DNA of 47,938 bases from SZAS-103 sp038234715 (lineage in GTDB: Bacteria > Pseudomonadota > Gammaproteobacteria > Xanthomonadales > Xanthomonadaceae), in NCBI GenBank assembly GCA_038234715.1, contig JBBQTD010000023.1, positions 1-47,938 of the forward strand, given 5' to 3'. Made by a program: the position numbers and the translations under genes. This document shows, piece after piece, positions 25,101 to 33,584 of the stretch. Under the pieces are notes generated by a model. The model ran no database searches and was not told the origin of the DNA. It saw nothing but the letters and a program-made list of their open reading frames with translations. Each line of letters begins with the position of its first letter. The first letter of the stretch is position 1.

Positions 25101-25624
25101 TCCTTGTACTTGGAGATGCCCGCGGCCTCTTCCAGGTACACGCGCAGGTCTTCGGGTTTCGCCTCGATGATCTGCGAGATCATCCCCTGCTCGATGATCG
25201 AATAGCTGCGCGGGCCGAGGCCCGTACCGAGGAACAAATCGGTGATGTCGCGACGACGGCAGCGCGTGCCGTTGAGGTAATAGGTACTGATCGAATCGCG
25301 ACTGACCGTGCGCTTCACCGAGATCTCGCCGAAGCGCGCGAACTCCCCACCGACCAGCCCGTCGCTATTGTCGAACACCAATTCCACCAGCGCCTGACTG
25401 ACCGGCTTGCGCGATGACGATCCGGAAAAAATCACATCGGTGAGGTTGTCGCCGCGCAGCCGGCTTGCAGAACTCTCGCCCATCACCCAACGCACCGCGT
25501 CGATGATGTTGGACTTGCCGCAACCGTTGGGGCCGACCACGCCTGTCATGTTGCCCGGCAGGTGCAGCGTCGTTGGATCAACGAAGGATTTGAAACCAGC
25601 GAGCTTGATCGTGGATAGACGCAT
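22121..25624 (-). CDS. smc: Chromosome partition protein Smc
   Basis: 1167 aa condensin ATPase. The N-terminal Walker A is GPNGCGKSN (from residue 31). A long coiled coil rich in Gln, Ala and Glu runs to a hinge at about 500-640 and back. The C-terminal head has the signature LLSGGEKAMTAVAL and Walker B FCLLDEVDAPLDE. The start MRLSTIKLAGFKSF is the family standard, and the 13 codons in frame upstream are ignored. The kleisin ScpA and its partner ScpB are encoded on the other strand, 1.6 kb away. Confidence 0.98.
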   Translation of the reverse strand: MRLSTIKLAGFKSFVDPTTLHLPGNMTGVVGPNGCGKSNIIDAVRWVMGESSASRLRGDNLTDVIFSGSSSRKPVSQALVELVFDNSDGLVGGEFARFGEISVKRTVSRDSISTYYLNGTRCRRRDITDLFLGTGLGPRSYSIIEQGMISQIIEAKPEDLRVYLEEAAGISKYKERRKETETRIRHTRENLDRLKDLREEIGKQIEHLRKQARAAEQYQKLKTDYRDREAQLRALEYRRLDVELIALRADLARDETKLQSLLADQRQAEAQIAAGRDRHAEAGEGMNQAQSAVYRVSGEIARVEQQIQHQRELAQRLEQAHQVAKAALDELSGLIEGDQAQLAELNAAIAAAEPSLGELARNDAMQQDALHAAETALADLQQRLNASTGAHAEVARAAEVERTRIDFLDKQSLDAARRRDALTSERAGLDLAALGNALSGTRASHDAQRDELDTQDAQLESRKQALADLQAHERLQQTELAALRQQLQAARGKLGSLETLQHAALGQESGTGRTWLKQQGLDTAARLGEKLQVAPGWEIAVETVLARLLEAVTVNGIAAHLPALAALADGRIALMDAGEGALEVPSTSLAAQVQGPLAARRILARVHCAEDVEQAQAMLPTLAEGEATVTRGGEWLGAGWARVLRSGEAQHGTLLREREIQQLRATIAGFASRETALVEAQATARARLLEAEQQREEAQRALYLAHRSVAELAGQLQSQQGRLDSASTRSKQLDADLSQLVQTLQQSHADASEARARLEQAIAGMGEHEGTRLALDQERRACSQQLDLARTNARDAREAAHRTALTLESQRARVLALGQALERMDGQRAQLQGRQQELAAQLAEGDAPVQALQASRQASLEQRIVVEKDLAAARMVLEEIDAGMRALEQTRQQRDQQALAQRETMSRRQLDEQMIALKAEQLSQAIMAAGLELSVVLEALPAEADVDAAQKSLADLDARIRRLEPVNLAAIQEYGEQSERKQYLDAQNDDLSSALETLESAIRKIDRETRGRFKDTFDRVNAGMQELYPRLFGGGHAYLELTGEDLLDTGVTIMARPPGKRVASISLLSGGEKAMTAVALVFAIFRLNPAPFCLLDEVDAPLDEANVERFCNMVTEMSEKVQFLFVTHNKGTMQAAHQLSGVTMREPGVSRLVSVDLAEAARLAGAA

Positions 25625-25752
25625 GGGGACCGCAATCGGGGCACCGCGACCGGGCGTCGCCAAACTTCGGCAGCGAACCTGTCGCGGGCGGAATTTACAA
25701 GGGTGCGGGGCCGCGCCGGAAGCGCATGGTGGCTGGCCTCGCCGTGGGCGCC

Positions 25753-25758
25753 AGTATA
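25753..25758 (-). promoter_or_regulatory. Possible -10 box of the smc promoter
   Basis: TATACT on the minus strand, 130 bases upstream of the smc start, within the 211-bp gap between bolA and smc. No -35 match was recognised. Confidence 0.35.
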
Positions 25759-25835
25759 ACAGTGCCTCACCTCGGCGGACCCGGCTCCGCCATGCCGGCC
25801 TGCACGTGCCCGACGCTCAGGCTTCTGGAGTCGTC

Positions 25836-26129
25836 CTACCTGGCGTCTTCCGGGACCAGCGCCACGATCGACAGCGCATGGATATCGGTCTGCATCAAAT
25901 CCCCGAGCGCGACATAGATCAATCGGTGCCTTGCAATCGCGCTGGCGCCGCGGAACGCGCTGCTCACGATTTTCAGCGCAAAGTGCCCGCGCCCATCGCG
26001 TGCACCGGCATGGCCAATATGCTTGTGGCTCTCATCGATGAGTTCGATTGTTTCAGGGACAAGGGTGGCCAGCGCCGCATGGATGCGAGCGGGACGCGAC
26101 GCAGCATCGCCGATCAGACCTGCGGTCAC
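25836..26129 (-). CDS. bolA: BolA-family protein
   Basis: 97 aa covering the BolA/IbaG fold. Conserved features are the DESHKHIGH segment (ligand-type His residues), FALKIVSSAFRG, and the C-terminal DIHALSIVAL with the invariant His. BolA proteins bind monothiol glutaredoxins and [2Fe-2S] clusters and affect transcription and iron handling. The start is a GTG overlapping the stop of the yciI gene as GTGA, so the two are co-translated. The length is close to E. coli BolA (105 aa). Confidence 0.9.
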   Translation of the reverse strand: MTAGLIGDAASRPARIHAALATLVPETIELIDESHKHIGHAGARDGRGHFALKIVSSAFRGASAIARHRLIYVALGDLMQTDIHALSIVALVPEDAR

Positions 26130-26425
26130 GGAAGGGTTTGCCGGAACGGTCGCACGTCGACGCGTTCATAGACGCCCGCGCCAGTGTACGGGTCGGCGTC
26201 CGCCCACTCCCTTGCATCGGCGAGCGAAGCGAACTCAGCAACGATCAGGCTCCCGGAGAAGCCCGCCGGGCCCGGGTCTTCCGAATCGATCGCGGGAAAC
26301 GGGCCGGCAAGCACCAGCCGTCCCGCATCACGCAGTGCATGCAGCCTTTCAAGATGCGCAGGACGGGCCGACAGGCGCGCCGCCAGCGAATCCGGATGGT
26401 TGATGCCGACGATTGCGTACAACAT
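26126..26425 (-). CDS. yciI: YciI family protein
   Basis: 99 aa from the ATG at 26425. It is a small alpha-beta barrel protein starting MLYAIVGINHPDSL and containing RPAHLERLHALRDAGRLVLAGPFP with the conserved His and Asp pattern of the YciI family. It ends with YTGAGVYERVDVRPF. Enzymatic function in this family is mostly unknown. It is first gene of a two-gene unit with bolA, divergent from yciO with 86 bp between, and yciI genes often lie near septation or bolA genes. Confidence 0.9.
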   Translation of the reverse strand: MLYAIVGINHPDSLAARLSARPAHLERLHALRDAGRLVLAGPFPAIDSEDPGPAGFSGSLIVAEFASLADAREWADADPYTGAGVYERVDVRPFRQTLP

Positions 26426-26450
26426 GCGCGACTCCTGCAGTATGGCTGCA

Positions 26451-26466
26451 CACCGTTTGCACGGTG
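26451..26466. promoter_or_regulatory. Short inverted repeat in the yciI/yciO divergent promoter region
   Basis: CACCGT and ACGGTG flank TTGC, centred 34 bases from the yciI start and 53 bases from the yciO start. It could be an operator for either gene. No clear -35/-10 pair is visible. Confidence 0.3.
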
Positions 26467-26511
26467 CGGCGACGGTAGCTGGCATCATAGCGACATGCCC
26501 GAGCGCGTCCC

Positions 26512-27129
26512 ATGCCCGAACGACTGCACGTCCATCCCGTCGACCCGCAACCGCGCCTGATCGGCCGCGCAGCGAACCTGCTGGTCGATGGCGGGATGGG
26601 CCTGTGCCCGACCGACGCCGGGTACGCTTTCGTATGGATGCTCGAGGCCCGTGAGGCCGAGGAACGCATCCGCAGGATGCGTGCGCTGGACACGAAGCAT
26701 CCATTCACCGTACTCTGTGCGTCGTTGAGCGATGTCGGGCGCATGGCCCGGCTCGGCGATCCGGCCTTCCGGCTGATGAAATCGCTGACCCCCGGTCCCT
26801 GCACGTTTATCCTGACCGCCTCCTCCGACCTGCCCCGTCGTCTGAAGCTGGACAAGCGCCGTTCGATCGGCGTGCGCATGGTCGAACACCCGGTTGCACA
26901 GGCCTTGTTGCGGGCCGTTGAACAACCGTTGCTCAGTACCACCGTGGCGCTCCCAGACGCTGAGGATCTGGCCAGCCATGTAGCCGACGATGTGGCCGAT
27001 CTCCTGTTGGAGCGGGTGGATTTCATGCTCGATGGCGGGGACTGCGAGCCCGGCCCGACCAGCGTGGTCGATGCCACAGGCAGTGTTCCCGAACTGTTGC
27101 GCCAGGGATACCGTCCCCTGCAGCTTTAG
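26512..27129 (+). CDS. yciO: YciO, Sua5/YrdC-family protein
   Basis: 205 aa. It has the YrdC-like fold with LLVDGGMGLCPTDAGYAF, KHPFTVLCASLSD and the TPGPCTFIL segment, then KRRSIGVRMVEHPV. The family makes threonylcarbamoyl-AMP for the t6A modification of tRNA. YciO members are the paralogous branch and the exact activity is less certain. It opens a plus-strand operon with scpA, scpB and rluB, a conserved arrangement in this order. A near copy of the first ten bases (ATGCCCGAGC) lies 17 bases upstream, but that frame stops after 21 codons. Confidence 0.9.
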   Translation: MPERLHVHPVDPQPRLIGRAANLLVDGGMGLCPTDAGYAFVWMLEAREAEERIRRMRALDTKHPFTVLCASLSDVGRMARLGDPAFRLMKSLTPGPCTFILTASSDLPRRLKLDKRRSIGVRMVEHPVAQALLRAVEQPLLSTTVALPDAEDLASHVADDVADLLLERVDFMLDGGDCEPGPTSVVDATGSVPELLRQGYRPLQL

Positions 27130-27269
27130 ATCGAGCCAGCTTGATCAAGCGAGTCGATCGAAGCGAAGTAACGGATGCGATCCGCGGGGTACGACCCGCG
27201 CAATCAGTCAGCACAGATGCTTTCGCGCCGGCCCGGAGGGGCCCGCACACCAATGAAATTCGGATCCGT

Positions 27270-28172
27270 GTGAACAACCATCCCGTGCAGTCCGCGCCTG
27301 ACGCTGACGCCGTGCTTGTGCCACGCCATACGGCAGCGGCGACAGCGCTGCAGCGCGAGATCCCGTTGGCGATGGTGCGCGGCACGCCGATGCTGGAAAT
27401 TCCGCAGGACCTGTATATCCCTCCGGATGCGCTAGAGATCATCCTCGAGGCGTTCGAAGGCCCGCTGGACCTGCTGCTGTACCTGATCCGGCGGCAGAAC
27501 CTGGAGATCCTCGACATCCCGGTCGCCGAAATCACCCGCCAGTACGTCGAGTACATCGGGGTGATGCAGGACTTGCGCTTCGAGCTTGCGGCCGACTACC
27601 TGGTGATGGCCGCGATGCTGGCCGAGATTAAGTCGCGCATGCTGCTGCCACGCCCAGCCGACGACACCGGCGACGAAGCCGACCCGCGCGCCGAACTCGT
27701 GCGTCGCCTGCAGGAGTACGAGCGCTTCAAAAAGGCCGCCGAGGATATCGACACGCTGAACCGTCTGGACCGCGACACCGCCGTCGCCGGCGCGCACATG
27801 CCGGAGTACACGGTGCCACGCCTGCCCCCACCGGTGGACCTGCGCGAAATGCTGCTGGCCCTGCGCGACGTGCTCAAACGTGCGGACTTGTTCGGCCATC
27901 ACGCAATCCGCCGGGAAACGCTGTCGGTGCGCGAGCGCATGGGCAACGTGCTGGCGACGCTCGGAGACGGCAGGTTCCACGATTTCACCGCGCTGTTCAC
28001 TGCAGAAGAAGGCCGGCTTGGCGTGGTGGTGACATTCCTCGCGATCCTCGAGCTGGCCAAGGAAATGCTGCTGGAGATCGTGCAGGAGAAACCGCTCGAA
28101 GCGATCTACGTGAAGTCGCTGGCACTGGCTGCGCAAATCGATGCGGCCAACGACGACGACGCGAACGCATGA
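27270..28172 (+). CDS. scpA: Segregation and condensation protein A
   Basis: 300 aa from the GTG at 27270. The kleisin core begins at DLYIPPDALEIILEAFEGPLDLLLYLIRRQ and includes AAMLAEIKSRMLLP. The C-terminal winged helix is near FHDFTALFTAEEGRLGVVVTFLAILEL. The frame is open upstream to a TTG at 27141, 11 bases after yciO, but homologues begin close to the chosen GTG, so the shorter start is preferred without certainty. ScpA bridges Smc heads together with ScpB. Its stop overlaps the scpB ATG. Confidence 0.93.
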   Translation: MNNHPVQSAPDADAVLVPRHTAAATALQREIPLAMVRGTPMLEIPQDLYIPPDALEIILEAFEGPLDLLLYLIRRQNLEILDIPVAEITRQYVEYIGVMQDLRFELAADYLVMAAMLAEIKSRMLLPRPADDTGDEADPRAELVRRLQEYERFKKAAEDIDTLNRLDRDTAVAGAHMPEYTVPRLPPPVDLREMLLALRDVLKRADLFGHHAIRRETLSVRERMGNVLATLGDGRFHDFTALFTAEEGRLGVVVTFLAILELAKEMLLEIVQEKPLEAIYVKSLALAAQIDAANDDDANA

Positions 28173-29071
28173 CACCAATGGACCCCGACTGCATGCAACC
28201 CGAGTCAATTGATGCAACGATGGAACCAGCCCGTACCGGGCAGGTAATGGGGATCGATGCGAGCCTGATTCGCCGCGTCATCGAAGCGGCGCTGCTCGCC
28301 GCGCAACGCCCGCTGGGCGTGCCGCAGCTCGCAGACCTTTTCCCGGAGGAGGAACCCGTCGACGGCGATGCGATCGCGCAAGCGCTGGAATGCCTGCAGG
28401 CGGATTGCGCGGAACGCGGCGTGGAACTCGTCGAGGTGGCGTCGGGATTCCGCTACCAGGTGCGCGCCGAGATGCAGCCGTGGGTTTCGCGGTTGTGGGC
28501 CGAGCGCCAGGTCAAATACACCCGCGCAACGCTCGAGACCCTGGCATTGATCGCGTACCGCCAGCCAATCACGCGTGGCGAAATCGAGCAGGTACGCGGC
28601 GTCGCGATCAACTCCAACATGATCAAGACGCTCGAGGAACGCGAATGGATTCGCGTCGTCGGCCACCGCGATGTGCCCGGCAAGCCCGCGCTGTTCGGCA
28701 CCACGCGCGTATTCCTCGACTATTTCGGATTGAGGAGCCTCGACCAGTTGCCGCCGCTGGCGGACCTGGGCGAACTCACCGAACTCGATCCCGAGTTGCC
28801 ATTCGAAGCAGCACCGACCATTGCGGCGATCATGGCGGCAGACGGGGACGCGTCGATCGAGGCGCAGCAGATGCGTGCGCACGCACACGATGTGATCGAT
28901 GCGGACGTGATGGATGCGGACGTGATGGATTCCGAAGTAGGCGACCAAGCCAGCGAACACATGCAAGCAAGACACAATTCCACCGTCGCAACGACGGCCG
29001 AGCCAAACCCCAGCGATGCCTCCGACTTCGATGAAGCGGATGGCGACGCGCAAGAGCAAACCCATGACTGA
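28169..29071 (+). CDS. scpB: Segregation and condensation protein B
   Basis: 300 aa. Two winged-helix domains span about residues 30-195, including LIRRVIEAALLAAQRPL and the very typical ATLETLALIAYRQPITRGEIEQVRGV. The C-terminal about 100 residues are acidic and low in complexity, with tandem VMDADVMD, and are longer than in E. coli-type or Bacillus ScpB. It overlaps scpA by ATGA, and rluB starts eight bases before its end. It is the partner of ScpA and Smc. Confidence 0.95.
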   Translation: MTPMDPDCMQPESIDATMEPARTGQVMGIDASLIRRVIEAALLAAQRPLGVPQLADLFPEEEPVDGDAIAQALECLQADCAERGVELVEVASGFRYQVRAEMQPWVSRLWAERQVKYTRATLETLALIAYRQPITRGEIEQVRGVAINSNMIKTLEEREWIRVVGHRDVPGKPALFGTTRVFLDYFGLRSLDQLPPLADLGELTELDPELPFEAAPTIAAIMAADGDASIEAQQMRAHAHDVIDADVMDADVMDSEVGDQASEHMQARHNSTVATTAEPNPSDASDFDEADGDAQEQTHD

Positions 29072-30860
29072 CAACCACACGCACGACAAGAGCGCTCCCG
29101 ACAAGAAGCGCCTTTCCCTCAACCGCGCCGGCGACGACAGCGCGCCCAAACTCGAAGAGCGCCTGCACAAGGTGCTCGCGCAAGCCGGCCTCGGCTCGCG
29201 CCGCGCGCTCGAGGAACGCATCACCCAGGGTCTGGTCAAGGTCAACGGCGAAGTGGCCACCATCGGCCAGTCGATCCGCGGCGGCGACCGCGTCGACCTG
29301 GACGGCAAGACCTTCGTCGCAAGCGCGCTCAACGAGCCGGCACGCGTGCTGATCTACAACAAGCCCGAAGGCGAAGTCACCACGCGCGAAGATCCCGAAG
29401 GCCGACCGACCATCTTCGAAGCGCTGCCGAAATTGAAGGGCGCGCGCTGGATCTCGGTCGGTCGACTCGATATCAACACCACGGGCTTGCTGGTGCTGAC
29501 CACCGACGGCGAGCTCGCGAACACGCTGATGCACCCGTCGCGCGAAGTCGAACGCGAATACGTCTGCCGCATCCACGGCGAAGTGCCCGAGAACATCGTC
29601 AGCAGGCTCAAGCACGGGGTTGCGCTCGACGATGGCGTGGCCAAGTTCGACGAGATCGAACGCATCAACAGCTCCGACTCGCACTCCTGGTTTCGCGTCG
29701 TCGTCACCGAAGGGCGCAACCGCGAAGTGCGCCGCCTGTGGGAATCGCAGGAGTTCCAGGTCAGCCGGCTCAAGCGCATCCGCTATGGCACCCTGACCCT
29801 GCCGCGCCTGCTCAAGCGCGGCCAGTCCCAGGAATTGCCGGTCGAGGAAGTCGAGGCGCTGCAGCGCGAACTCGGACTCGAGGGCGGCGCGCACGTACTG
29901 ACCCTGCAGCCGGTGATCGGCCAGCGCAAGGCACGCGCCGAAATACAGATCCCGAAGGAAGACCGCCAGGGCAAGGCGTACGTCAACGGTTCGATGGCCG
30001 ATGAAGGGCGCGAACTGCGCCGCTTCGACCACGTGCGCGAAGACCGTCCGCGGCGCGGTGGCCCCGGAGGGCGTCCTTCAGGCCCGGGCAGAGGCTACCA
30101 GGGAGCCCCGCGTGGAGGTGCGCCGCGTGGTGCCGGGCCCGGTGGGCCGCGTGGTCCCGCACGTGGTCCGCACGGTGGCGGTCGCGACGACCAGCCGCCT
30201 GCTTCGTACAGCCATGACCGTCCGGCGCGTGGTCCCGGGGGCGGTCCCGGGGGCGGCTATCGCGGCCGTCCCAGCGGTCCCAACTCGGACCAGCCGCGCC
30301 CCTACTCGCCGCGACCGCATAATCCGGGTGCGCCACGACCTGCGGGCAAGCCGCACGGACAAGGCCGACCACCGCGGCCAGGCGGCGCGTCGGGCCAAGC
30401 CGGCAACTCAACTGAATTCCGTAGCTGGTATGTACCTGACGGCGTCGATACCGGCCCACGCCAGGCACGTCCGGGCGGCAACCCGAACTCCGACCGCACC
30501 GGACCCGGACGTCCCGGTCCCGGTGGCCCGCGCAAGCCGGGTGGCCCGGGCAACTTCCGTGGTCCTGGCGCACCGCGAGGTCCGGGCCAGCATGCCGGTC
30601 CGAACGAACAACGTGCATTCACGCCGCGCCCGCAAGGCGATCGTCCGCAAGGCGGCATGCCACGCGGGCCAAACGCAGGTCCGGGTCGCAATGGTCCGCA
30701 AGGACCGCGTCCGGGCGGCAATCGACCGAACCAGCCACCACGTGGTGCTGGTGGTCCGCCGCAGAATGCACGTCCACAGGGCCCACGTCCGGACCGCTCC
30801 GGCGCGCCGCGGGGTCCACGCGGACCGCGCTACGAAGGGTTGCCGCGCGACGAGGATTGA
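29064..30860 (+). CDS. rluB: 23S rRNA pseudouridine synthase RluB with a long Gly/Pro/Arg tail
   Basis: 598 aa, twice the length of E. coli RluB. The S4 RNA-binding domain lies at about 30-75. The RsuA-type catalytic domain contains GRLDINTTGLL with catalytic Asp136, and ends near residue 275. From about residue 315 to the end it is low-complexity sequence rich in Gly, Pro, Arg, Asn and Gln (repeats of RPGG, GPGG and PRGP), resembling RGG/PGG RNA-binding tails. RluB makes pseudouridine at position 2605 of 23S rRNA (E. coli numbering). The ATG at 29064 overlaps scpB by eight bases. Frames antisense and out of phase in the tail are open only because of its composition. Confidence 0.95.
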   Translation: MTDNHTHDKSAPDKKRLSLNRAGDDSAPKLEERLHKVLAQAGLGSRRALEERITQGLVKVNGEVATIGQSIRGGDRVDLDGKTFVASALNEPARVLIYNKPEGEVTTREDPEGRPTIFEALPKLKGARWISVGRLDINTTGLLVLTTDGELANTLMHPSREVEREYVCRIHGEVPENIVSRLKHGVALDDGVAKFDEIERINSSDSHSWFRVVVTEGRNREVRRLWESQEFQVSRLKRIRYGTLTLPRLLKRGQSQELPVEEVEALQRELGLEGGAHVLTLQPVIGQRKARAEIQIPKEDRQGKAYVNGSMADEGRELRRFDHVREDRPRRGGPGGRPSGPGRGYQGAPRGGAPRGAGPGGPRGPARGPHGGGRDDQPPASYSHDRPARGPGGGPGGGYRGRPSGPNSDQPRPYSPRPHNPGAPRPAGKPHGQGRPPRPGGASGQAGNSTEFRSWYVPDGVDTGPRQARPGGNPNSDRTGPGRPGPGGPRKPGGPGNFRGPGAPRGPGQHAGPNEQRAFTPRPQGDRPQGGMPRGPNAGPGRNGPQGPRPGGNRPNQPPRGAGGPPQNARPQGPRPDRSGAPRGPRGPRYEGLPRDED

Positions 30861-31106
30861 GTCGCCGCCAGCTCCGGCTGTTCCCCGAAATCGGGGCCTG
30901 CCGAGAGGCCGATCGGGCCCCGTTGCGGAGCTGTAGAGTTCGGTCAGCGATCAAACTCGATTCGGATTCCCACGCCGGCGTCTCGCGGACAAGGGCGAAT
31001 CGCGAAGTGCCCAGGCCGCGGCGCGATCTTGACGAGTTCCAACCTACCGTGAACGTGCTCGCCTGACTTCGGCGGACGTGCAGCATTGGCCGTTTACACT
31101 TGAACA

Positions 31107-33155
31107 ATGGAGAACGAAGAAGTCCATGGAGTGGACCCGCAGCGCAGCGCTGGGCAGCCGCTTGCAGCAGGACCCAGCGAACGCGCCCCGGCCGAACACA
31201 GTCCTGGTGAACAGGGCAGCGATGTCGCCAGCGCACGACCGCGCCATGCCGGTTGGCTGGTGCTGCTGCTCGCGCTGGCGGTCATCGGCTGGGTGATCGT
31301 GTGTTTTGACTGGAACCTGTTCAGGGGCTACGTCGAGCGTCGCGTTGGCGCGGCGACGGGCCGCGAATTCCACATCGACGGCGATCTGGGCGTGCAACTG
31401 TCGATGCATCCGCTGGTCACCATGAACCGGTTGCGCCTCGGCAACATACCGGGAGCCAGGCAGCCGGTCATGGCAGCGGCGCAAAGGCTGCAGTTTCGTG
31501 TCGAACTATGGCCACTTCTGCGCGGCCAGACGATCCTGCCGGAAGTGCATCTGGTCAAACCCGTAGTTCTGCTGGAGAAATATGCAAACGGCAAGGACAA
31601 CTGGACGTTTCCCAGCAGCGGGACAAACCCGGTCATCCGCCAGTTCACCATCGACCATGGCCAGCTGACGTTCCTGGAAGACGACAACCAAACCCGCATG
31701 GTGATCGACGTCAACAGCGTCGCACCAGCCACGCCGACGCAGCTCGCGCCGCTCCTTTTCCGGGGGACGGGGATTTTCCGCAACAACCATTTCACCCTGG
31801 AAGGACGCGCGGATTCGCCACTCGACCTGGCGAACACGCAGACGCCGTACCGCGTGGATGTCGGCGCAGTCGCAGGGCCCACCCGCGCGCATGTGTCCGG
31901 CGCGCTTCGCAATCCATTCCAGCTCAACGGATTCGACCTCGACTTCTCGATCGCCGGGCCTGACCTGGGCATGCTGTACAAGCTGCTTGGACTCGCGACT
32001 CCCGAGACTCCGCCGTACCATTTGCGCGGGCGCCTGGGCCATGCGGCCCATGTCTGGACCTTCAATCGCTTCACCGGTGCCATCGGCAACAGTGATCTTG
32101 CCGGCGACCTGTCCGTCGACAACAACGGCGCGAAGAAATTCATGAAGGCAGCATTTGTCTCGCGGCGCCTCGACGTGCACGACATGGCAGGTTTCGTCGG
32201 CGCACCGGCCCATGCGAATCCCGCCCGCGCAGCGACAGCCAAACAAGCGGCCGAAGCGGTGCGACTTGAAACCAGCACGCGCATGCTGCCGCAGCAACCG
32301 TACGATCTCGAACGCATCCGTGGCATGGACGCGGACGTGTCCCTGCATGCGGCGCAGGTCATTGGCACCAGGGTTCCGCTGGACCGCTTCAATGCGCATA
32401 TGTTGATCCAGGGCGGTGTGGTTACTCTGGATCCGCTGGATTTCGGAGCTGCAGACGGACAAGTGACATCGAAAATCAAGCTCGATGCATCGCGTCCGAT
32501 CATCGCCTCGACCGCCAGGATCAAATTGCGTCAGGTGGACCTTGCCAGGCTCATCCCGGAAGTACCAGCGATCCGCCACAGCGCAGGCAAGATCGGCGCA
32601 GACCTCGACCTCAAGGGCAATGGCAATTCGGTCGCAAGGATGCTGGCCACGTCCACTGGACGCGTGAGTTTCGGCATGGCCGGCGGCAAGATCAGCGACC
32701 TGGCGATGGCCTATGCCGGACTCAACATCGCGCGCATCCTCAAGCTCAAGATAACCGGCGACCACGACATCCAGATTCGCTGTGTGGTCGGCGACTTCGC
32801 CGCGCGCGACGGAATCTGGAACACCAGCACACTCGTGTTCGACAGCAGTGACACGGTCATTCGCGGAACCGGCGCCATCAACGTGCGCGACGAACAATTC
32901 GATCTGCTGTTGAAGGTGAAGCCGAAGGGTTTTAGCCCGCTCAGCCTGCGCTCGCCACTGCGCGTCAGCGGGTCGTTCAAGCACGCCGAGATCCACCCGG
33001 ACCTCAAGGCGATCGGCCTGCGCGGTGTTGCGGTCGCGGTGCTCGGTGCGATCGCACCGCCCGCCGCGGAACTGGGACTGATCGATCTGGGCGGAGGCAA
33101 GGACAGCGACTGCCTGAAGTCGGAGCGGGTCGCGAACAGCGCTCGCGCGAAATAG
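31107..33155 (+). CDS. AsmA family protein
   Basis: 682 aa. There is a disordered N-terminal cytoplasmic part, one membrane segment at about residues 48-67, then a large periplasmic region. The AsmA N-terminal domain begins at FRGYVERRVGAATGREFHIDGDLGV, and the AsmA C-terminal region includes ARMLATSTGRVSFGMAGGKI and the GTGAINVRDEQFDLLLKVKPK strand. AsmA-like proteins are bridge-like structures linked to phospholipid transport and outer-membrane assembly. Which of the several paralogues this is cannot be told. The 246 bp before it hold no gene but include a short CCCCGA/TCGGGG hairpin at 30883-30896 after rluB. Confidence 0.85.
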   Translation: MENEEVHGVDPQRSAGQPLAAGPSERAPAEHSPGEQGSDVASARPRHAGWLVLLLALAVIGWVIVCFDWNLFRGYVERRVGAATGREFHIDGDLGVQLSMHPLVTMNRLRLGNIPGARQPVMAAAQRLQFRVELWPLLRGQTILPEVHLVKPVVLLEKYANGKDNWTFPSSGTNPVIRQFTIDHGQLTFLEDDNQTRMVIDVNSVAPATPTQLAPLLFRGTGIFRNNHFTLEGRADSPLDLANTQTPYRVDVGAVAGPTRAHVSGALRNPFQLNGFDLDFSIAGPDLGMLYKLLGLATPETPPYHLRGRLGHAAHVWTFNRFTGAIGNSDLAGDLSVDNNGAKKFMKAAFVSRRLDVHDMAGFVGAPAHANPARAATAKQAAEAVRLETSTRMLPQQPYDLERIRGMDADVSLHAAQVIGTRVPLDRFNAHMLIQGGVVTLDPLDFGAADGQVTSKIKLDASRPIIASTARIKLRQVDLARLIPEVPAIRHSAGKIGADLDLKGNGNSVARMLATSTGRVSFGMAGGKISDLAMAYAGLNIARILKLKITGDHDIQIRCVVGDFAARDGIWNTSTLVFDSSDTVIRGTGAINVRDEQFDLLLKVKPKGFSPLSLRSPLRVSGSFKHAEIHPDLKAIGLRGVAVAVLGAIAPPAAELGLIDLGGGKDSDCLKSERVANSARAK

Positions 33156-33194
33156 CATCCCAGGACGCGGCCAACAGCGCCCCGCTCCATCACG

Positions 33195-33539
33195 ATGCAT
33201 TCAGAACGCCGGATGAAACCCTCCGCACTTGCGCTTTCGGTTGCATCGCTGCTCGATCGCATCGAGAAGGAAATGCAAGCGTGTGGCTGCTGGCAGGACG
33301 CGCCGCTGAAGCCGGGACAACTGGCGTACTCGGAAGCCTTCGCGATGGACACGATGGCTTTTCCCCAGTGGTTGCAGTTCGTGTTCGTGCCTCGCGTACG
33401 CGACGCCATCGCATGCGACGACTTTCCATCCAGCAGCAGCGTCGGGACCCAGGCCGTGCGCGAACTCGATGGCGATCCAGGGGCAAGCCGGCTCGTCAGC
33501 CTGCTTTCCGAGTTTGACGCGTTGTTCGAACCCGATTGA
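33195..33539 (+). CDS. yqcC: YqcC family protein
   Basis: 114 aa small cytoplasmic protein of the YqcC (DUF446) family: a helical protein with AFAMDTMAFPQWLQFVFVPRVRD as the diagnostic segment, starting about residue 48. An in-frame ATG at 33213 (MKPSALAL) is an alternative start. In E. coli it is encoded next to truC, which is not present here. Function is not established. It lies 39 bp after the AsmA gene on the same strand and is convergent with yafV. Confidence 0.85.
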   Translation: MHSERRMKPSALALSVASLLDRIEKEMQACGCWQDAPLKPGQLAYSEAFAMDTMAFPQWLQFVFVPRVRDAIACDDFPSSSSVGTQAVRELDGDPGASRLVSLLSEFDALFEPD

Positions 33540-33584
33540 GCCTGGCCGGTCGAAACATACGCTTCATCCAGTCCGCTCCGTTTC

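Noticed and set aside
30001..30936. A 311-codon alternative frame in the rluB tail
   Set aside because: It is an Arg/Val-rich shadow of the Gly/Pro-rich tail, without a start signal.
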